DNA from: Leminorella grimontii ATCC 33999 = DSM 5078
GTDB lineage: Bacteria; Pseudomonadota; Gammaproteobacteria; Enterobacterales; Enterobacteriaceae
Reading direction: 5' to 3'
Assembly: GCF_000439085.1 (NCBI RefSeq)
Contig: NZ_AUUA01000012.1
Coordinates: 57,610-121,609 of the forward strand
DNA length: 64,000 nt
Shown: one piece after another, positions 40,063-48,727 of the stretch
How positions within the stretch are numbered: the first letter of the stretch is position 1
Layout: the number at the start of each line of letters is the position of its first letter
The notes under the pieces: generated by a model
What the model saw: the letters and a program-made list of their open reading frames with translations, nothing else
Database searches by the model: none
What the model was told of the DNA's origin: nothing
Program-made: the position numbers and the translations under genes

Positions 40063-43000
40063 TTAGAACTTATACTTAAACCCGACCGTCAACGCCGTGT
40101 CGCTGTAACCGTCGTCGCCCAGCTGCTGCGCCACGTTGGTCCAAACGTTGGCGTGCTGACTCAGTTGGCCTTCCATACCCAGCTTCAGCTCACCGACGTT
40201 GGTGCTGCCCGCCTGACGAGTCGTGACGCCATTCATCGTTGCCCCTGCGCGTTCAGTGTTATGCAGCCAGTTCGCTTCGGTATACACGGTAAACAGCTTA
40301 TCGCCGCCCTTGTCCATGTCGCTTACGCCATCTCGGGACAGCTTCACGCCAAGACGCGTCTGCACGTTGTTGTCGCCGTCGGACGTCACCTTGGTGCCGT
40401 TGGCTTCGCGGTGATCGTCGGCCTTCACGCCGTTCCAGATAACCTGCGCCTGCGGCGTCACGTATACCTGGCTGTTTTCACCCTGATACACCGGCATCCG
40501 GTAGCCGCCTTCCACCGACGCGCTGAAGCCCTTCATGTCGTAGCTTTCGCTCGCCAGCTGCTCGCCGTTCACACTGGCATCAAGCCAGCTGTACTGCGCC
40601 CAGCTGTCGACGTACAGGCCGTCGAGAGACTTCGAGTCCTGATACCAGGTGGCGTACACGCCGCCGCTGTAGCCGTCAACCTTGCCCTTGGAGCTGTAGT
40701 CGCTGTGGCCGTTAACGCTCTTGCTGCTCGACTGGCCGTAGCCCAGCATCAGGCCGAGGCCCAAGCGGTCATCCTCACCGAACTGCACGCTCGCCAGTTC
40801 GCCGCCGCCCTGAATCACGTAGGTGTTGGTGGAGGTTTTGACCTGACCGCTGCCGTCTCGGAACGTGGTGCGATCGCCCTGCTGACGCAGCCACATGCTG
40901 GAGTTCTCCGCGCGCCCTTCGCGGTCTTCCAGACGCAGGTTGAACATCTTGCTGGCCGCCGCCATGTTGGCCACGTAGCTGCCCGCTTCAGGGCGGATGA
41001 CGCTTTCCGGCGTAGGGCTTGGCGACAAGAATTGAGAACGTAGATACCAATTGCCGTTGTCGGCATTCGCGTCGACGCCGCCCTGATACAGTTCGTATTC
41101 GTAAGCTCCGGCAACGGCGCGGCCTCTCAGAGTGAACACGCCTGCCGCTGACTGACTGATGTCCAGTACGCGTACGACTTCAATGCCGTCATCCGTGGTC
41201 TGCGCGCCCAGGCCGCCAAGATTGTTCACCTTGATGCCAGTGGCCGAGCTGCCCAGACGGGTGCCGTCTACCACCAGCATATCGCTGGCGCTGTTGGCGC
41301 CGCCTTCATTCAACACTGTGTCAACCGTGATTTGGCCGCCGTTGGCGACAAACACGCCGCCACCGGAAGCGCCGGGAGTCTGACCGCCGCTGATGATAAG
41401 CACATCGCCCACCGCGCCGTTGCTCATGTTAATGACGCCGCTGTTGCTGAAGGTCTGCACGTTCAGGATCTGGCCCTGCACCATACTGTTGATGAGGTAA
41501 CCGGTGCTGTAAGCGCCGGTACCGTCCAGAGTACTGGCCTGGCCGCTGTCGCCCAGCAGTGTAATCACGCCGCTGTTGGTAATGTGGTTGTCGCCACTGC
41601 TGCCGAAGTCTGATACCGCTACCGTCAAAGCGTCGCGAATGCGGTCACCGTCCGTGTCGGCAAATTTACGCAGGTTCCATTGTCCGGCATTGTCAACCGT
41701 GACGCGAGCGTTGTCGGCGGTCATGACGCCCGTCATTTGGCCGTTAGCCTGGTTGTTAAAATGAATAGAGGCATTGGAAGCAGTAAATGAGGTAGCCAGT
41801 ATCCGATCGCTATCGGACGTGATAGAACCGCTGTTGTTGACGGTATCCTGCGGCGTAGCGCTGTCATCGCTTCTGAGCATCAGGGCAACCTGTCGACCAT
41901 TAACCCGTCCCCCGTTCAGGATGTTGAATGTGTTGCTGTCACTCATGTCGGCGGTAAGGCCAAACAGGGAGTCGACGTAGCCGCTGCTGCCGATAGTGAT
42001 AGCTGACGTACCGCCGGTATGAGCGACGCCGCCGGACCAAGCAACGATGCCAAACGAGCTGCCGACTATGTTTCCGTTATTTTCAATGGCGATATGGTTG
42101 TTGTTTCCGGTGAGCGGTTTGGCTTCGATACCGTATTGGCCGACGCCGCGCATGGTGTCATGCAGGATATCGCCGTTATTAACGATGTTGATGGCCGCAC
42201 CGTCACCACCTCGTATCTGGATGCCGCGCGTGCCAGAGCCAAGTACGTGGACTGTACCACTATTGGTGACGTCGATGACTGAGGCTCCGGCGCTGCTGGC
42301 CAGAATGCCGTAGCTGGTGTTGCCGCCGATGGTAAGATTGCCACTATTGACAATACTAATATCCGCAGCCCCATCTGCTTCAGCAAGGATAGCGGCCCCG
42401 TTAGCGCCTAACGTCTCGATCGCGCCGGCATTATCAACGGTAATCGCGCCGGTCGTTGAGAAAGCCTGAATGCCGCTGCCGTTTTCGCCGCGAGCAACAA
42501 GCTTACCCGTGTTGATTAGACTGACTGTTCCTACACCAGTGCCAAGCGTACCGTACTTACTGTCACCATAAAATGCCGCCGAGTCCAACCCATTAACGTC
42601 TATCAGATCCCCGGTGAAAGCCGCTTCTACGTCGCCCTGTGAGCTAAGAGCAGCAATACCGAATGCCGCATGCCCTGTACCATCATCCGCTCCGGACAGC
42701 TTAGCGTGAGTTATGATAGTGCCCGTGGCGCTCACTTTTGTTGAGCCGACTCTTGCCGATGCGTGAATGCCGTCAGAGTTATCGCTAAAGACTTCAATAC
42801 GTGGGCCAGTATAGGCTACCTCGACATCACCGGTTCCCGTAGCCGCTGCGCGAATACCGCTGGAGTTAACCGCGTGAGTTATGATATCGCCGGAATACAT
42901 CACCTTGTTAGAGCCATTCAGTGAGCTGGAAAAAATGCCATAGCTCCGGTCAGTCGCGCTGTCTGACGCCGTCGTAATTGCGCCGTTGCCGATTATAGTG

Positions 43001-43920
43001 ATGGAGCCACTGCCCGAAGCGCGAGCATAAACGCCGTGGCTATTAGCGCCATTAGTCTGAATAGCGCCACCGTTGTGAATGAAGGTATCCGCTCCTCTAC
43101 TGCTTAAATAGGCCTCGATACCGTGGGCATTATCGCCTAATGTGTCAATCTGGGCGGCAGAATCAATTTCAATCTGAAGCTCACTGTTTACCCGAATGCC
43201 AGAGTTCACGTTCACCCCATTTACGCCCGAGACCGTGTTATCGACAATCAGGCGCACACCAGAACCTATCTCTACCTTGGAATTTCCAGTTCCGGTGCTG
43301 TTAGAAAGGATTGCATTACCGCCATGTACGGTAATCGTGCCGCTGCCGGTATGAACAATGCTGGACGTGCCGTTGATTGCGTTTGCCTCTATGCCGTCAG
43401 CATAGTTGGTATTATCCACATTATTGGTCAACGTCAACTCGCCGCCGATCGTAATGATTGAATTACCGTCGGAGTTGCCGCCATTAGAAACAATGCCGGT
43501 ATCGCCCAAACTGTTAACAACCACTACGTTAGTTCCGGTCAGGTTAATGGTGCTATCGCCCGCAGTTGTCTCCGCCCAAGCACGGACACCGTGATTACCG
43601 ATCCCACCGCTGGGATTCGTATTAACAGTGGAGTTGTTAATATTGAGCGTCGCGTTACCGGAAAGGGCCGAGACGTCAATCGCCGTACCTATACCGGTAA
43701 CGTTGATATTCAGACCATTTGCGTTCACTTCCGCATTGCCCGACGCAGCTTGACATTCCACATTGGTAGTCATTGTACCGGTCGCATCGCCGCAGGCAGC
43801 GAATGCCGCCTGTGGCGTCAAAACCAGAGCAATTGCCGCAGCGGCCGGAGTTTTTAAAAGCTGACGAATAACCTGCTGGGGTAAATCACAGCGGGAAGCT
43901 GATAAAAAATGAAGAATCAT
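40063..43920 (-). CDS. type Va autotransporter 3
   Basis: A 1285-residue surface protein. The signal peptide (about 41 residues) ends in PQAAFA. The passenger is a long beta-helix with many SGxGxI and ITNSG rungs, longer than and different from that of autotransporter 2. A short Ser/Pro linker (SPSPTPESVIRPEAGSYVANMAAASKMF) leads to a barrel nearly identical to that of autotransporter 2 and ending GFKYKF. AAGGAA precedes the ATG. It is transcribed away from an InsA-like remnant that lies in its promoter region. A perfect-stem terminator follows. Confidence 0.9.
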   Translation of the reverse strand: MILHFLSASRCDLPQQVIRQLLKTPAAAAIALVLTPQAAFAACGDATGTMTTNVECQAASGNAEVNANGLNINVTGIGTAIDVSALSGNATLNINNSTVNTNPSGGIGNHGVRAWAETTAGDSTINLTGTNVVVVNSLGDTGIVSNGGNSDGNSIITIGGELTLTNNVDNTNYADGIEANAINGTSSIVHTGSGTITVHGGNAILSNSTGTGNSKVEIGSGVRLIVDNTVSGVNGVNVNSGIRVNSELQIEIDSAAQIDTLGDNAHGIEAYLSSRGADTFIHNGGAIQTNGANSHGVYARASGSGSITIIGNGAITTASDSATDRSYGIFSSSLNGSNKVMYSGDIITHAVNSSGIRAAATGTGDVEVAYTGPRIEVFSDNSDGIHASARVGSTKVSATGTIITHAKLSGADDGTGHAAFGIAALSSQGDVEAAFTGDLIDVNGLDSAAFYGDSKYGTLGTGVGTVSLINTGKLVARGENGSGIQAFSTTGAITVDNAGAIETLGANGAAILAEADGAADISIVNSGNLTIGGNTSYGILASSAGASVIDVTNSGTVHVLGSGTRGIQIRGGDGAAINIVNNGDILHDTMRGVGQYGIEAKPLTGNNNHIAIENNGNIVGSSFGIVAWSGGVAHTGGTSAITIGSSGYVDSLFGLTADMSDSNTFNILNGGRVNGRQVALMLRSDDSATPQDTVNNSGSITSDSDRILATSFTASNASIHFNNQANGQMTGVMTADNARVTVDNAGQWNLRKFADTDGDRIRDALTVAVSDFGSSGDNHITNSGVITLLGDSGQASTLDGTGAYSTGYLINSMVQGQILNVQTFSNSGVINMSNGAVGDVLIISGGQTPGASGGGVFVANGGQITVDTVLNEGGANSASDMLVVDGTRLGSSATGIKVNNLGGLGAQTTDDGIEVVRVLDISQSAAGVFTLRGRAVAGAYEYELYQGGVDANADNGNWYLRSQFLSPSPTPESVIRPEAGSYVANMAAASKMFNLRLEDREGRAENSSMWLRQQGDRTTFRDGSGQVKTSTNTYVIQGGGELASVQFGEDDRLGLGLMLGYGQSSSKSVNGHSDYSSKGKVDGYSGGVYATWYQDSKSLDGLYVDSWAQYSWLDASVNGEQLASESYDMKGFSASVEGGYRMPVYQGENSQVYVTPQAQVIWNGVKADDHREANGTKVTSDGDNNVQTRLGVKLSRDGVSDMDKGGDKLFTVYTEANWLHNTERAGATMNGVTTRQAGSTNVGELKLGMEGQLSQHANVWTNVAQQLGDDGYSDTALTVGFKYKF
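41248..41359. repeat. 112-bp exact repeat shared by autotransporters 2 and 3 (copy B)
   Basis: Identical to 37143-37254 and in the same orientation at a distance of 4105 bp. Recombination between the copies would delete one passenger and create a chimeric autotransporter. Confidence 0.85.
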
Positions 43921-44147
43921 ATGATTGATTTCCTTGAGGTAATTAACAGAAATTGCTGCAAAAAACTGGGACGGATACTTTCTTGTTATTTTCGATTTGC
44001 TGGATGGTATAGTCTTCCCTACTGAGCGTTATAAAAGCTCTGGTAGGATTTAAGCAGGAGGAAAGAAGGGGTCATGGGGCAAACTCCTTCTTACCGTTTC
44101 AAAGCTTGCTTTTGCGTTAAGGTTAATCTGAAAAATGAAGTTGCCGG

Positions 44148-44348
44148 TCAGGCAGCTGACGATAATTTTCTATCAGCCTCCGGTCGGCAGGCGGGGTAGA
44201 TATACTTAGTCTGAAAGGTCCGGTTACAGCTTTCACAGCGATAACGCTGAAACCCGGTTTTTCCTCGCCCATATTTACGAACGCCTTCCTTCTTTTCGCA
44301 GTATCTGCATATTGGAGTTATCGCTAATTTGTATGCACTCCATGCCAT
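44148..44348 (-). CDS. InsA-like zinc-ribbon protein, probable IS1-family remnant
   Basis: A 66-residue protein matching the N-terminal zinc-ribbon of the IS1 regulator/transposase InsA. It has CRYC and CESC zinc-binding pairs, then the RTFQTKYIYPACRPEADRK segment that aligns with InsA. It stops where InsA would continue into its helix-turn-helix, and no InsB frame is visible, so it is truncated. GAGGTGAT stands before the ATG, so it may still be translated. It is placed in the upstream region of autotransporter 3, where the corresponding region of autotransporter 2 is about 320 bp shorter, consistent with an insertion. Confidence 0.6.
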   Translation of the reverse strand: MAWSAYKLAITPICRYCEKKEGVRKYGRGKTGFQRYRCESCNRTFQTKYIYPACRPEADRKLSSAA

Positions 44349-44544
44349 ATATCACCTCAAAATACGATAAACGAGCATTCTTTTTACCTAAAGCTGAATG
44401 ATGAAGACGTGAAATAGCAACAAATAGAGAATAAGAACAACATGAATAACACGCCATTTAGCCTACTCTAAATGCTATCTTTTGTATCAATCAGCAATCG
44501 TTATGGAGAAAAATAAGAAATTTCCGCCCAATGCAGCGACAAAA

Positions 44545-44697
44545 TAATAGATCGACTTATGGCAATCAAACAATAATTTAATCTAAAAATAGACTCTTAA
44601 AACAACAAAACAGATTAACATTCTAAATCAATAATAAAACCAATAAAAAAGATCGAATATGATATAAAAATCAGCCAATAACGTTAAAACTCTATTG
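44545..44697. repeat. conserved upstream block of autotransporter 3 (copy B)
   Basis: Homologous to 39548-39700 (AATAGATCGA, the 17-bp motif at 44578-44594, CAACAAAACAG, AAAAAGATCGAA in the same order). It lies 625 bp from its gene, against 306 bp in copy A, because of the InsA-like insertion. Confidence 0.6.
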
Positions 44698-44937
44698 ATA
44701 TGTAAAAAAATAAGCATTTGTCAAAAAGAAAAAACAAGTTCATGAAATCTTATCTACCCATTAACAATAATTAAATCCATAAAGATCGCCTACAGAAAAA
44801 ATGAAATGGGAGAGTCGCCCAGAGGCGGAGATATTAGTAGAAAAGATCTTTCAAGACCCCTCGTTACCTATAAAGGCAAGCAAAATGGAAAGCATTTTTC
44901 CTCTATCGCTAAGAGAGTACGACATAAGCCCTGAAAC

Positions 44938-44970
44938 AAAAACACCCTGTGAACCGTACGCTCACAGGGT
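44938..44970 (-). terminator. kbp terminator
   Basis: ACCCTGTGA and TCACAGGGT form a perfect 9-bp stem with a 9-nt loop, followed on the minus strand by GTTTTTGTTT. Confidence 0.8.
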
Positions 44971-45038
44971 GGAAGTAGCTATCTTTATGGCTTCACAGAT
45001 TCAATATCCGCGAGGCGATAAAAGTAATAAAGCGCTAA

Positions 45039-45485
45039 TTAAATCTTGGGAATGCGTAGCACCTGCCCCGGATAGATCTTGTCCGGATGGCTCAGCATCG
45101 GCTTATTGGCCTCAAAGATAACCATGTACTTATTGGCGTTGCCGTACTGAGACTTGGCGATGGCGCTCAGCGTGTCGCCCTTCTTCACGGTATAGAAGTT
45201 GCCCTCTTCTGAAGGCTGCTCGACGTTCAGCCTGTTTTCAACCTGGCCAATGCTTGCTACGTTGCCAAGGATCACCATCAGCTTTTCTTTAAGCTCTTGA
45301 TCCGCGGCTTCACCGCCGACGACCACGGTGTCGTCTTTAACGTCGAGTTCTATCTTATCCATGCCCGGCAGGCCCACCTTGTTCAGGTGTTCCTTGAGCT
45401 TAGCGACCTTATCTTCCGGTTTGCTAGAGACGTTATCCCAAAGCTTCTCGCCCGCTTCCTTTACAAAATTGAATAAAATTCCCAT
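45039..45485 (-). CDS. kbp: potassium-binding protein Kbp (BON + LysM)
   Basis: A 148-residue protein very similar to E. coli Kbp (YgaU). It starts MGILFNFVKEAGEKLW, has a BON domain at about residues 25-85 (IELDVKDDTVVVGGEAADQELKEKL) and a LysM domain at about 97-146 (FYTVKKGDTLSAIAKSQYG to YPGQVLRIPKI). Kbp binds K+ in the cytoplasm and is induced by high potassium or stationary phase. The ATG with GGAG seven bases ahead sets the start; 29 additional upstream codons are open but unsupported. A strong terminator follows. Confidence 0.94.
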   Translation of the reverse strand: MGILFNFVKEAGEKLWDNVSSKPEDKVAKLKEHLNKVGLPGMDKIELDVKDDTVVVGGEAADQELKEKLMVILGNVASIGQVENRLNVEQPSEEGNFYTVKKGDTLSAIAKSQYGNANKYMVIFEANKPMLSHPDKIYPGQVLRIPKI

Positions 45486-45581
45486 TCTCTTCTCCAACAA
45501 GGACATAAGTGAAAACGCATCGGCGGAAAGGGAGAGAAAATGCTCCCTTTCGCCAAGTGCAGTCCCGTACATTATAGACCG

Positions 45582-46901
45582 CTATACAACGCATTCACCA
45601 GTTTCCCAACGTTCTATCTCCGTACCGGTGATAAATAGTTGAGTAAAACCATCAACTTCGCGCATATAGGCGATGTATTTCCCATTGGGTGAGAACACGA
45701 CCGCATCGGGACAAGGGTGGTTTTCCGCGCGCTTTTCCGTCAGGCGCGTAACCACGCCGCTGTTGACGTCGCACAGCACCACGCTGCCGTCCATCACGAA
45801 CGCCAGGCTGCGCCCGTCCGGGCTCCAGGTAAAGGCCGACTGAACGCCGAACTCACCGTCCGTGACCTGCTTAAGCTCGCCGCCCTGCGGAGAAACCAGC
45901 CAAACCTGCACCACGCCGGAGTCGTCCTTCATCAAAAAGGCGATTTTGCTGCCGTCGGGCGAACTGCGCAGCCAGTGGCGGGGCACGGTCGCCACGCCGG
46001 GAAAGCGCCTGTCCGCCGTGTGGGTTAAACGGCGCTGCGTAACGGACGCCGGCGGCGACGGCATGGCGTCCGGCGTTCCCGCCAGCGGGCCAATACCGGG
46101 CTTGGCGTAGTCGTCCAGCGCCGGCGGCAAATCGACGATAAACACTTCCGGCACCTTCTCGCCGCCCTCATCGCGGGTATCGCCAATAAAGGCCAGCGCC
46201 CAGCGCTGTCGGCTTCCGTCGGCCTTTACGTAACCCTCACGGCCAATCCAGCCCTCCTCGTAGGCGCGGCTGATTTCATCGCTGCCGGGTTCCGGATGCG
46301 CCGTCGTTTGGCTCACCAGCACGCAAAAGTGGCTGCCGTCGTACTCTCTGGGGTGCTGCTTATCTACCGAAACGGGATGCAGCGGGACGGCGACGCCGAC
46401 GTTGCGCTGATCAAATTCCGCGCCGCGCTCATGCATCAGGCGATCGTTATAGGTAAAGCTCAGGCGGCTGCCGTCCGGGCTGAAAACGTGAACGTGAGAA
46501 CCGCCGCGCAGCGCGCCCGGCGTAAACGGCGGCGTGATGTCCATGGCGTCCAGCGTGACGGCGCGCTTTCGGTCCGATTCGGAGACAATAACCCCGCGTC
46601 GGCAGTGAAAGTCATAATGCCACTGCGCGTCCGGCTTCTCCGGGCTATGAATAAACGCATAGCGAACGGGCTCGGCAGGGCTAACCGTCACTACGCCGAC
46701 AAAGCTTTCAGGCTCAGCCTGATACACCACTTCTACTTCACAAGTTTCAACGTTCACCCTCTCAATGGTTTCTCCGGTAAACGACGCGCCGCTGGGGCGA
46801 ACGTCGTAAACCAGCCATTGGCTGTCCGGCGTCCAGACGTTAACGTTAGTTAACTGGTGGTTGCAGGGCGTATAGGTCACCTGTTTTTCAGTCTCTTTCA
46901 T
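45582..46901 (-). CDS. yidR: YidR-family beta-propeller protein (DUF3748)
   Basis: A 439-residue protein closely matching E. coli YidR. The opening TYTPCNHQLTNVNVWTPDSQWLVYDVRPSGASFTGETIERVN and the later WHYDFHCRRGVIV and SPDGSKIAFLMKDDSG blocks are diagnostic; the SPDG repeats indicate a WD40/TolB-like propeller, with some similarity to oligogalacturonate-lyase-type proteins. No signal peptide. Function is unknown. AGGAG stands just before the chosen ATG; 43 extra open codons upstream reach into the divergent dehydratase promoter and are rejected. Confidence 0.9.
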   Translation of the reverse strand: MKETEKQVTYTPCNHQLTNVNVWTPDSQWLVYDVRPSGASFTGETIERVNVETCEVEVVYQAEPESFVGVVTVSPAEPVRYAFIHSPEKPDAQWHYDFHCRRGVIVSESDRKRAVTLDAMDITPPFTPGALRGGSHVHVFSPDGSRLSFTYNDRLMHERGAEFDQRNVGVAVPLHPVSVDKQHPREYDGSHFCVLVSQTTAHPEPGSDEISRAYEEGWIGREGYVKADGSRQRWALAFIGDTRDEGGEKVPEVFIVDLPPALDDYAKPGIGPLAGTPDAMPSPPASVTQRRLTHTADRRFPGVATVPRHWLRSSPDGSKIAFLMKDDSGVVQVWLVSPQGGELKQVTDGEFGVQSAFTWSPDGRSLAFVMDGSVVLCDVNSGVVTRLTEKRAENHPCPDAVVFSPNGKYIAYMREVDGFTQLFITGTEIERWETGECVV

Positions 46902-47085
46902 GGTTGCTCCTGCTTGTCGCCTTTGGATATTTTCATGTTGCAAGATAAATACAGCCCTGTCACGGGCGGGTGATAAAAAATTCGGTGCGATACCGCAAAA
47001 GGCGTCGAAAAAGGCCATTTTTCTCGACACCTATTGAGCAACAAGATAAAACTAGCCCATTACGTCAAAAATTTCAGGAGGCCCG

Positions 47086-48048
47086 ATGGATTCGCTTATT
47101 CGCCAAATTGTTGACGCCCACACCGCCATTCGCCCCCAGGTTAGAGTCACGCCGCTGGAGCTCAGCGCTCCGCTCTCCTTAATGAACGGCTGCGAAATAT
47201 TCCTCAAGTGCGAACACATACAGCGCACCGGCTCGTTCAAGTTTCGCGGCGCGGTGAACAAGATCCGCCTGTTGAACGATAGTGAGAGAAAAAGCGGCGT
47301 AATTACCGCTTCGACCGGCAATCACGGACAGGCGCTGGCGCTCGCGGCGCGCTCCTCCGGCGTGCCCGTCACCGTTTACGCGCCCGCGACGGCGGCGAAG
47401 GTCAAACTGGAGGCTATGCGCACCTTCGGCGCACGGGTTGAACTGGTAGAAGGCGACGCGCTGGCGGCGGAAAAGGCTGCGGCCGAACAGGCCGCCGAGC
47501 AGGGCAAGCTGTTCGTCTCGCCCTATAACGATATCGACATTATCGCAGGCCAAGGAACGGTGGGCGCCGAGCTGTACGACCGGGCGCCGGATCTTGACGC
47601 CGTATTCGTCTCCGTCGGCGGAGGCGGGCTCATCTCCGGCGTTGGCAGCATAATGAAAAAGCTGTCGCCCAAAACGCAGATTATCGGCTGCTGGCCGGAA
47701 AATGCGACCGCCATGTACTCAAGCCTTCAGGCGGGGAAAATCATCGACGTTCCTGAGTGCGACACGCTGTCCGACGGCACGGCGGGCGGCGTTGAGCCCG
47801 GATCAGTCACCTTCCCGCTCTGCCAGCAGGTTATCGACCGCTGCGAACTGGTTAGCGAACAGGAAATTCGCCGCGCTATGCGGCTGCTGGCAAGCACCGA
47901 TCGCTGGATGATAGAGGGCGCAGCCGGCGTTGCGCTGGCGGCGGCCCTGCGCCTGACGCCGGAGTTTAAAGGAAGAAAGATTGCGGTGGTGCTGTGCGGA
48001 AGAAACATCGTTTTGGAAAAGTATCTTCAGGCGATTGCTGAACAATAG
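47086..48048 (+). CDS. PLP-dependent threonine/serine dehydratase
   Basis: A 320-residue fold type II PLP enzyme. The catalytic lysine is in TGSFKFRGA at about residue 50. The substrate/phosphate elements are STGNHGQALALAA (about 80) and the glycine loop VGGGGLISG (about 178). Length corresponds to the catabolic, single-domain class (about 320 residues, no C-terminal regulatory ACT domain), like TdcB or serine racemase or the ectoine-pathway EutB. It converts L-threonine or L-serine to a 2-oxo acid and ammonia. AGGAGG precedes the ATG. Divergent from yidR. Exact substrate not resolved. Confidence 0.88.
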   Translation: MDSLIRQIVDAHTAIRPQVRVTPLELSAPLSLMNGCEIFLKCEHIQRTGSFKFRGAVNKIRLLNDSERKSGVITASTGNHGQALALAARSSGVPVTVYAPATAAKVKLEAMRTFGARVELVEGDALAAEKAAAEQAAEQGKLFVSPYNDIDIIAGQGTVGAELYDRAPDLDAVFVSVGGGGLISGVGSIMKKLSPKTQIIGCWPENATAMYSSLQAGKIIDVPECDTLSDGTAGGVEPGSVTFPLCQQVIDRCELVSEQEIRRAMRLLASTDRWMIEGAAGVALAAALRLTPEFKGRKIAVVLCGRNIVLEKYLQAIAEQ

Positions 48049-48061
48049 CGACTCGGCCGAC

Positions 48062-48583
48062 TTACAGCTCCATATACATCGCAATACGCGGAACGCGGCT
48101 CCACGTTTGCTCCTGTTCCAGCGCGCCTTGCAGAAACGTCGGCATTGTGCGCTGTTCGAATTCGTTAAAGCCGATGCGGCGATAAAACGGCCCGTTCCAC
48201 ACCACGTCGCGAAAGGTGGTCAGCCCCACGTAGCGGCTTCCCTGCATGCGCGACCAGACGATGGCGGTTTCTATCAGGCGGCGGCCAATTCCACGACGGC
48301 CAAACTCAGGGTGAACGCCCACCTCTTTTACCCATCCCCAGTCGCCGACGGCGTCCATCAGGATAAAGCCCATGGGCTCATCATGTGCGCTCACTGCCAC
48401 CCACAGCCGCTTTTCCGCCTGCGCCTGCTCCAGCGTCGACATCGGCAGCGTCTGCTGCTGTTCCTCTTCGGGCAAAATATCATAAGAAAACAGCGAGGCC
48501 GCCGCCCTCTCAATGCCTGCGATAGCAAAAAGATCGTCAACCTGACTCAGGCGAATGGGGTAATGTCCATACTCGACCATCAT
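48062..48583 (-). CDS. GNAT-family N-acetyltransferase
   Basis: A 173-residue acetyltransferase. The acetyl-CoA loop is VHPEFGRRGIGRRLIETA (R/Q-x-x-G-x-G/A pattern) at about residues 97-113, preceded by the beta-4 strand of GFILMDAVGDWGWVKEVGV. The later YVGLTTFRDVVWNGPFYRRIGF segment is the usual C-terminal strand-helix. AAGGAG stands before the ATG at 48583. The substrate cannot be predicted. It converges on the dehydratase gene, 13 bp away. Confidence 0.88.
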   Translation of the reverse strand: MMVEYGHYPIRLSQVDDLFAIAGIERAAASLFSYDILPEEEQQQTLPMSTLEQAQAEKRLWVAVSAHDEPMGFILMDAVGDWGWVKEVGVHPEFGRRGIGRRLIETAIVWSRMQGSRYVGLTTFRDVVWNGPFYRRIGFNEFEQRTMPTFLQGALEQEQTWSRVPRIAMYMEL

Positions 48584-48727
48584 AGGCACTCCTTTTGTCA
48601 GTGATAAAAATCAACGGCACAGCATCTGACGTGATGTCGATACGGCTTTCGCACCGTATAATATTACTTAGTTTATTCTAAGCTGACGCAGTTTGCCGCG
48701 CCGCACGTTCATCAATCGGGCAACTCT

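Larger units (their letters stand above)
44349..45038. other. AT-rich region upstream of autotransporter 3 and downstream of kbp
   Basis: 690 bp without a supported gene. It includes the block 44545-44697 homologous to the autotransporter 2 upstream region, and the kbp terminator at 44938-44970. A 106-codon open frame at 44801 overlaps the kbp 3' end on the opposite strand and is not credible. Confidence 0.5.

Noticed and set aside
44801..45121. 106-codon frame on the plus strand
   Set aside because: It overlaps the kbp 3' end and terminator antisense and has no recognisable protein features.
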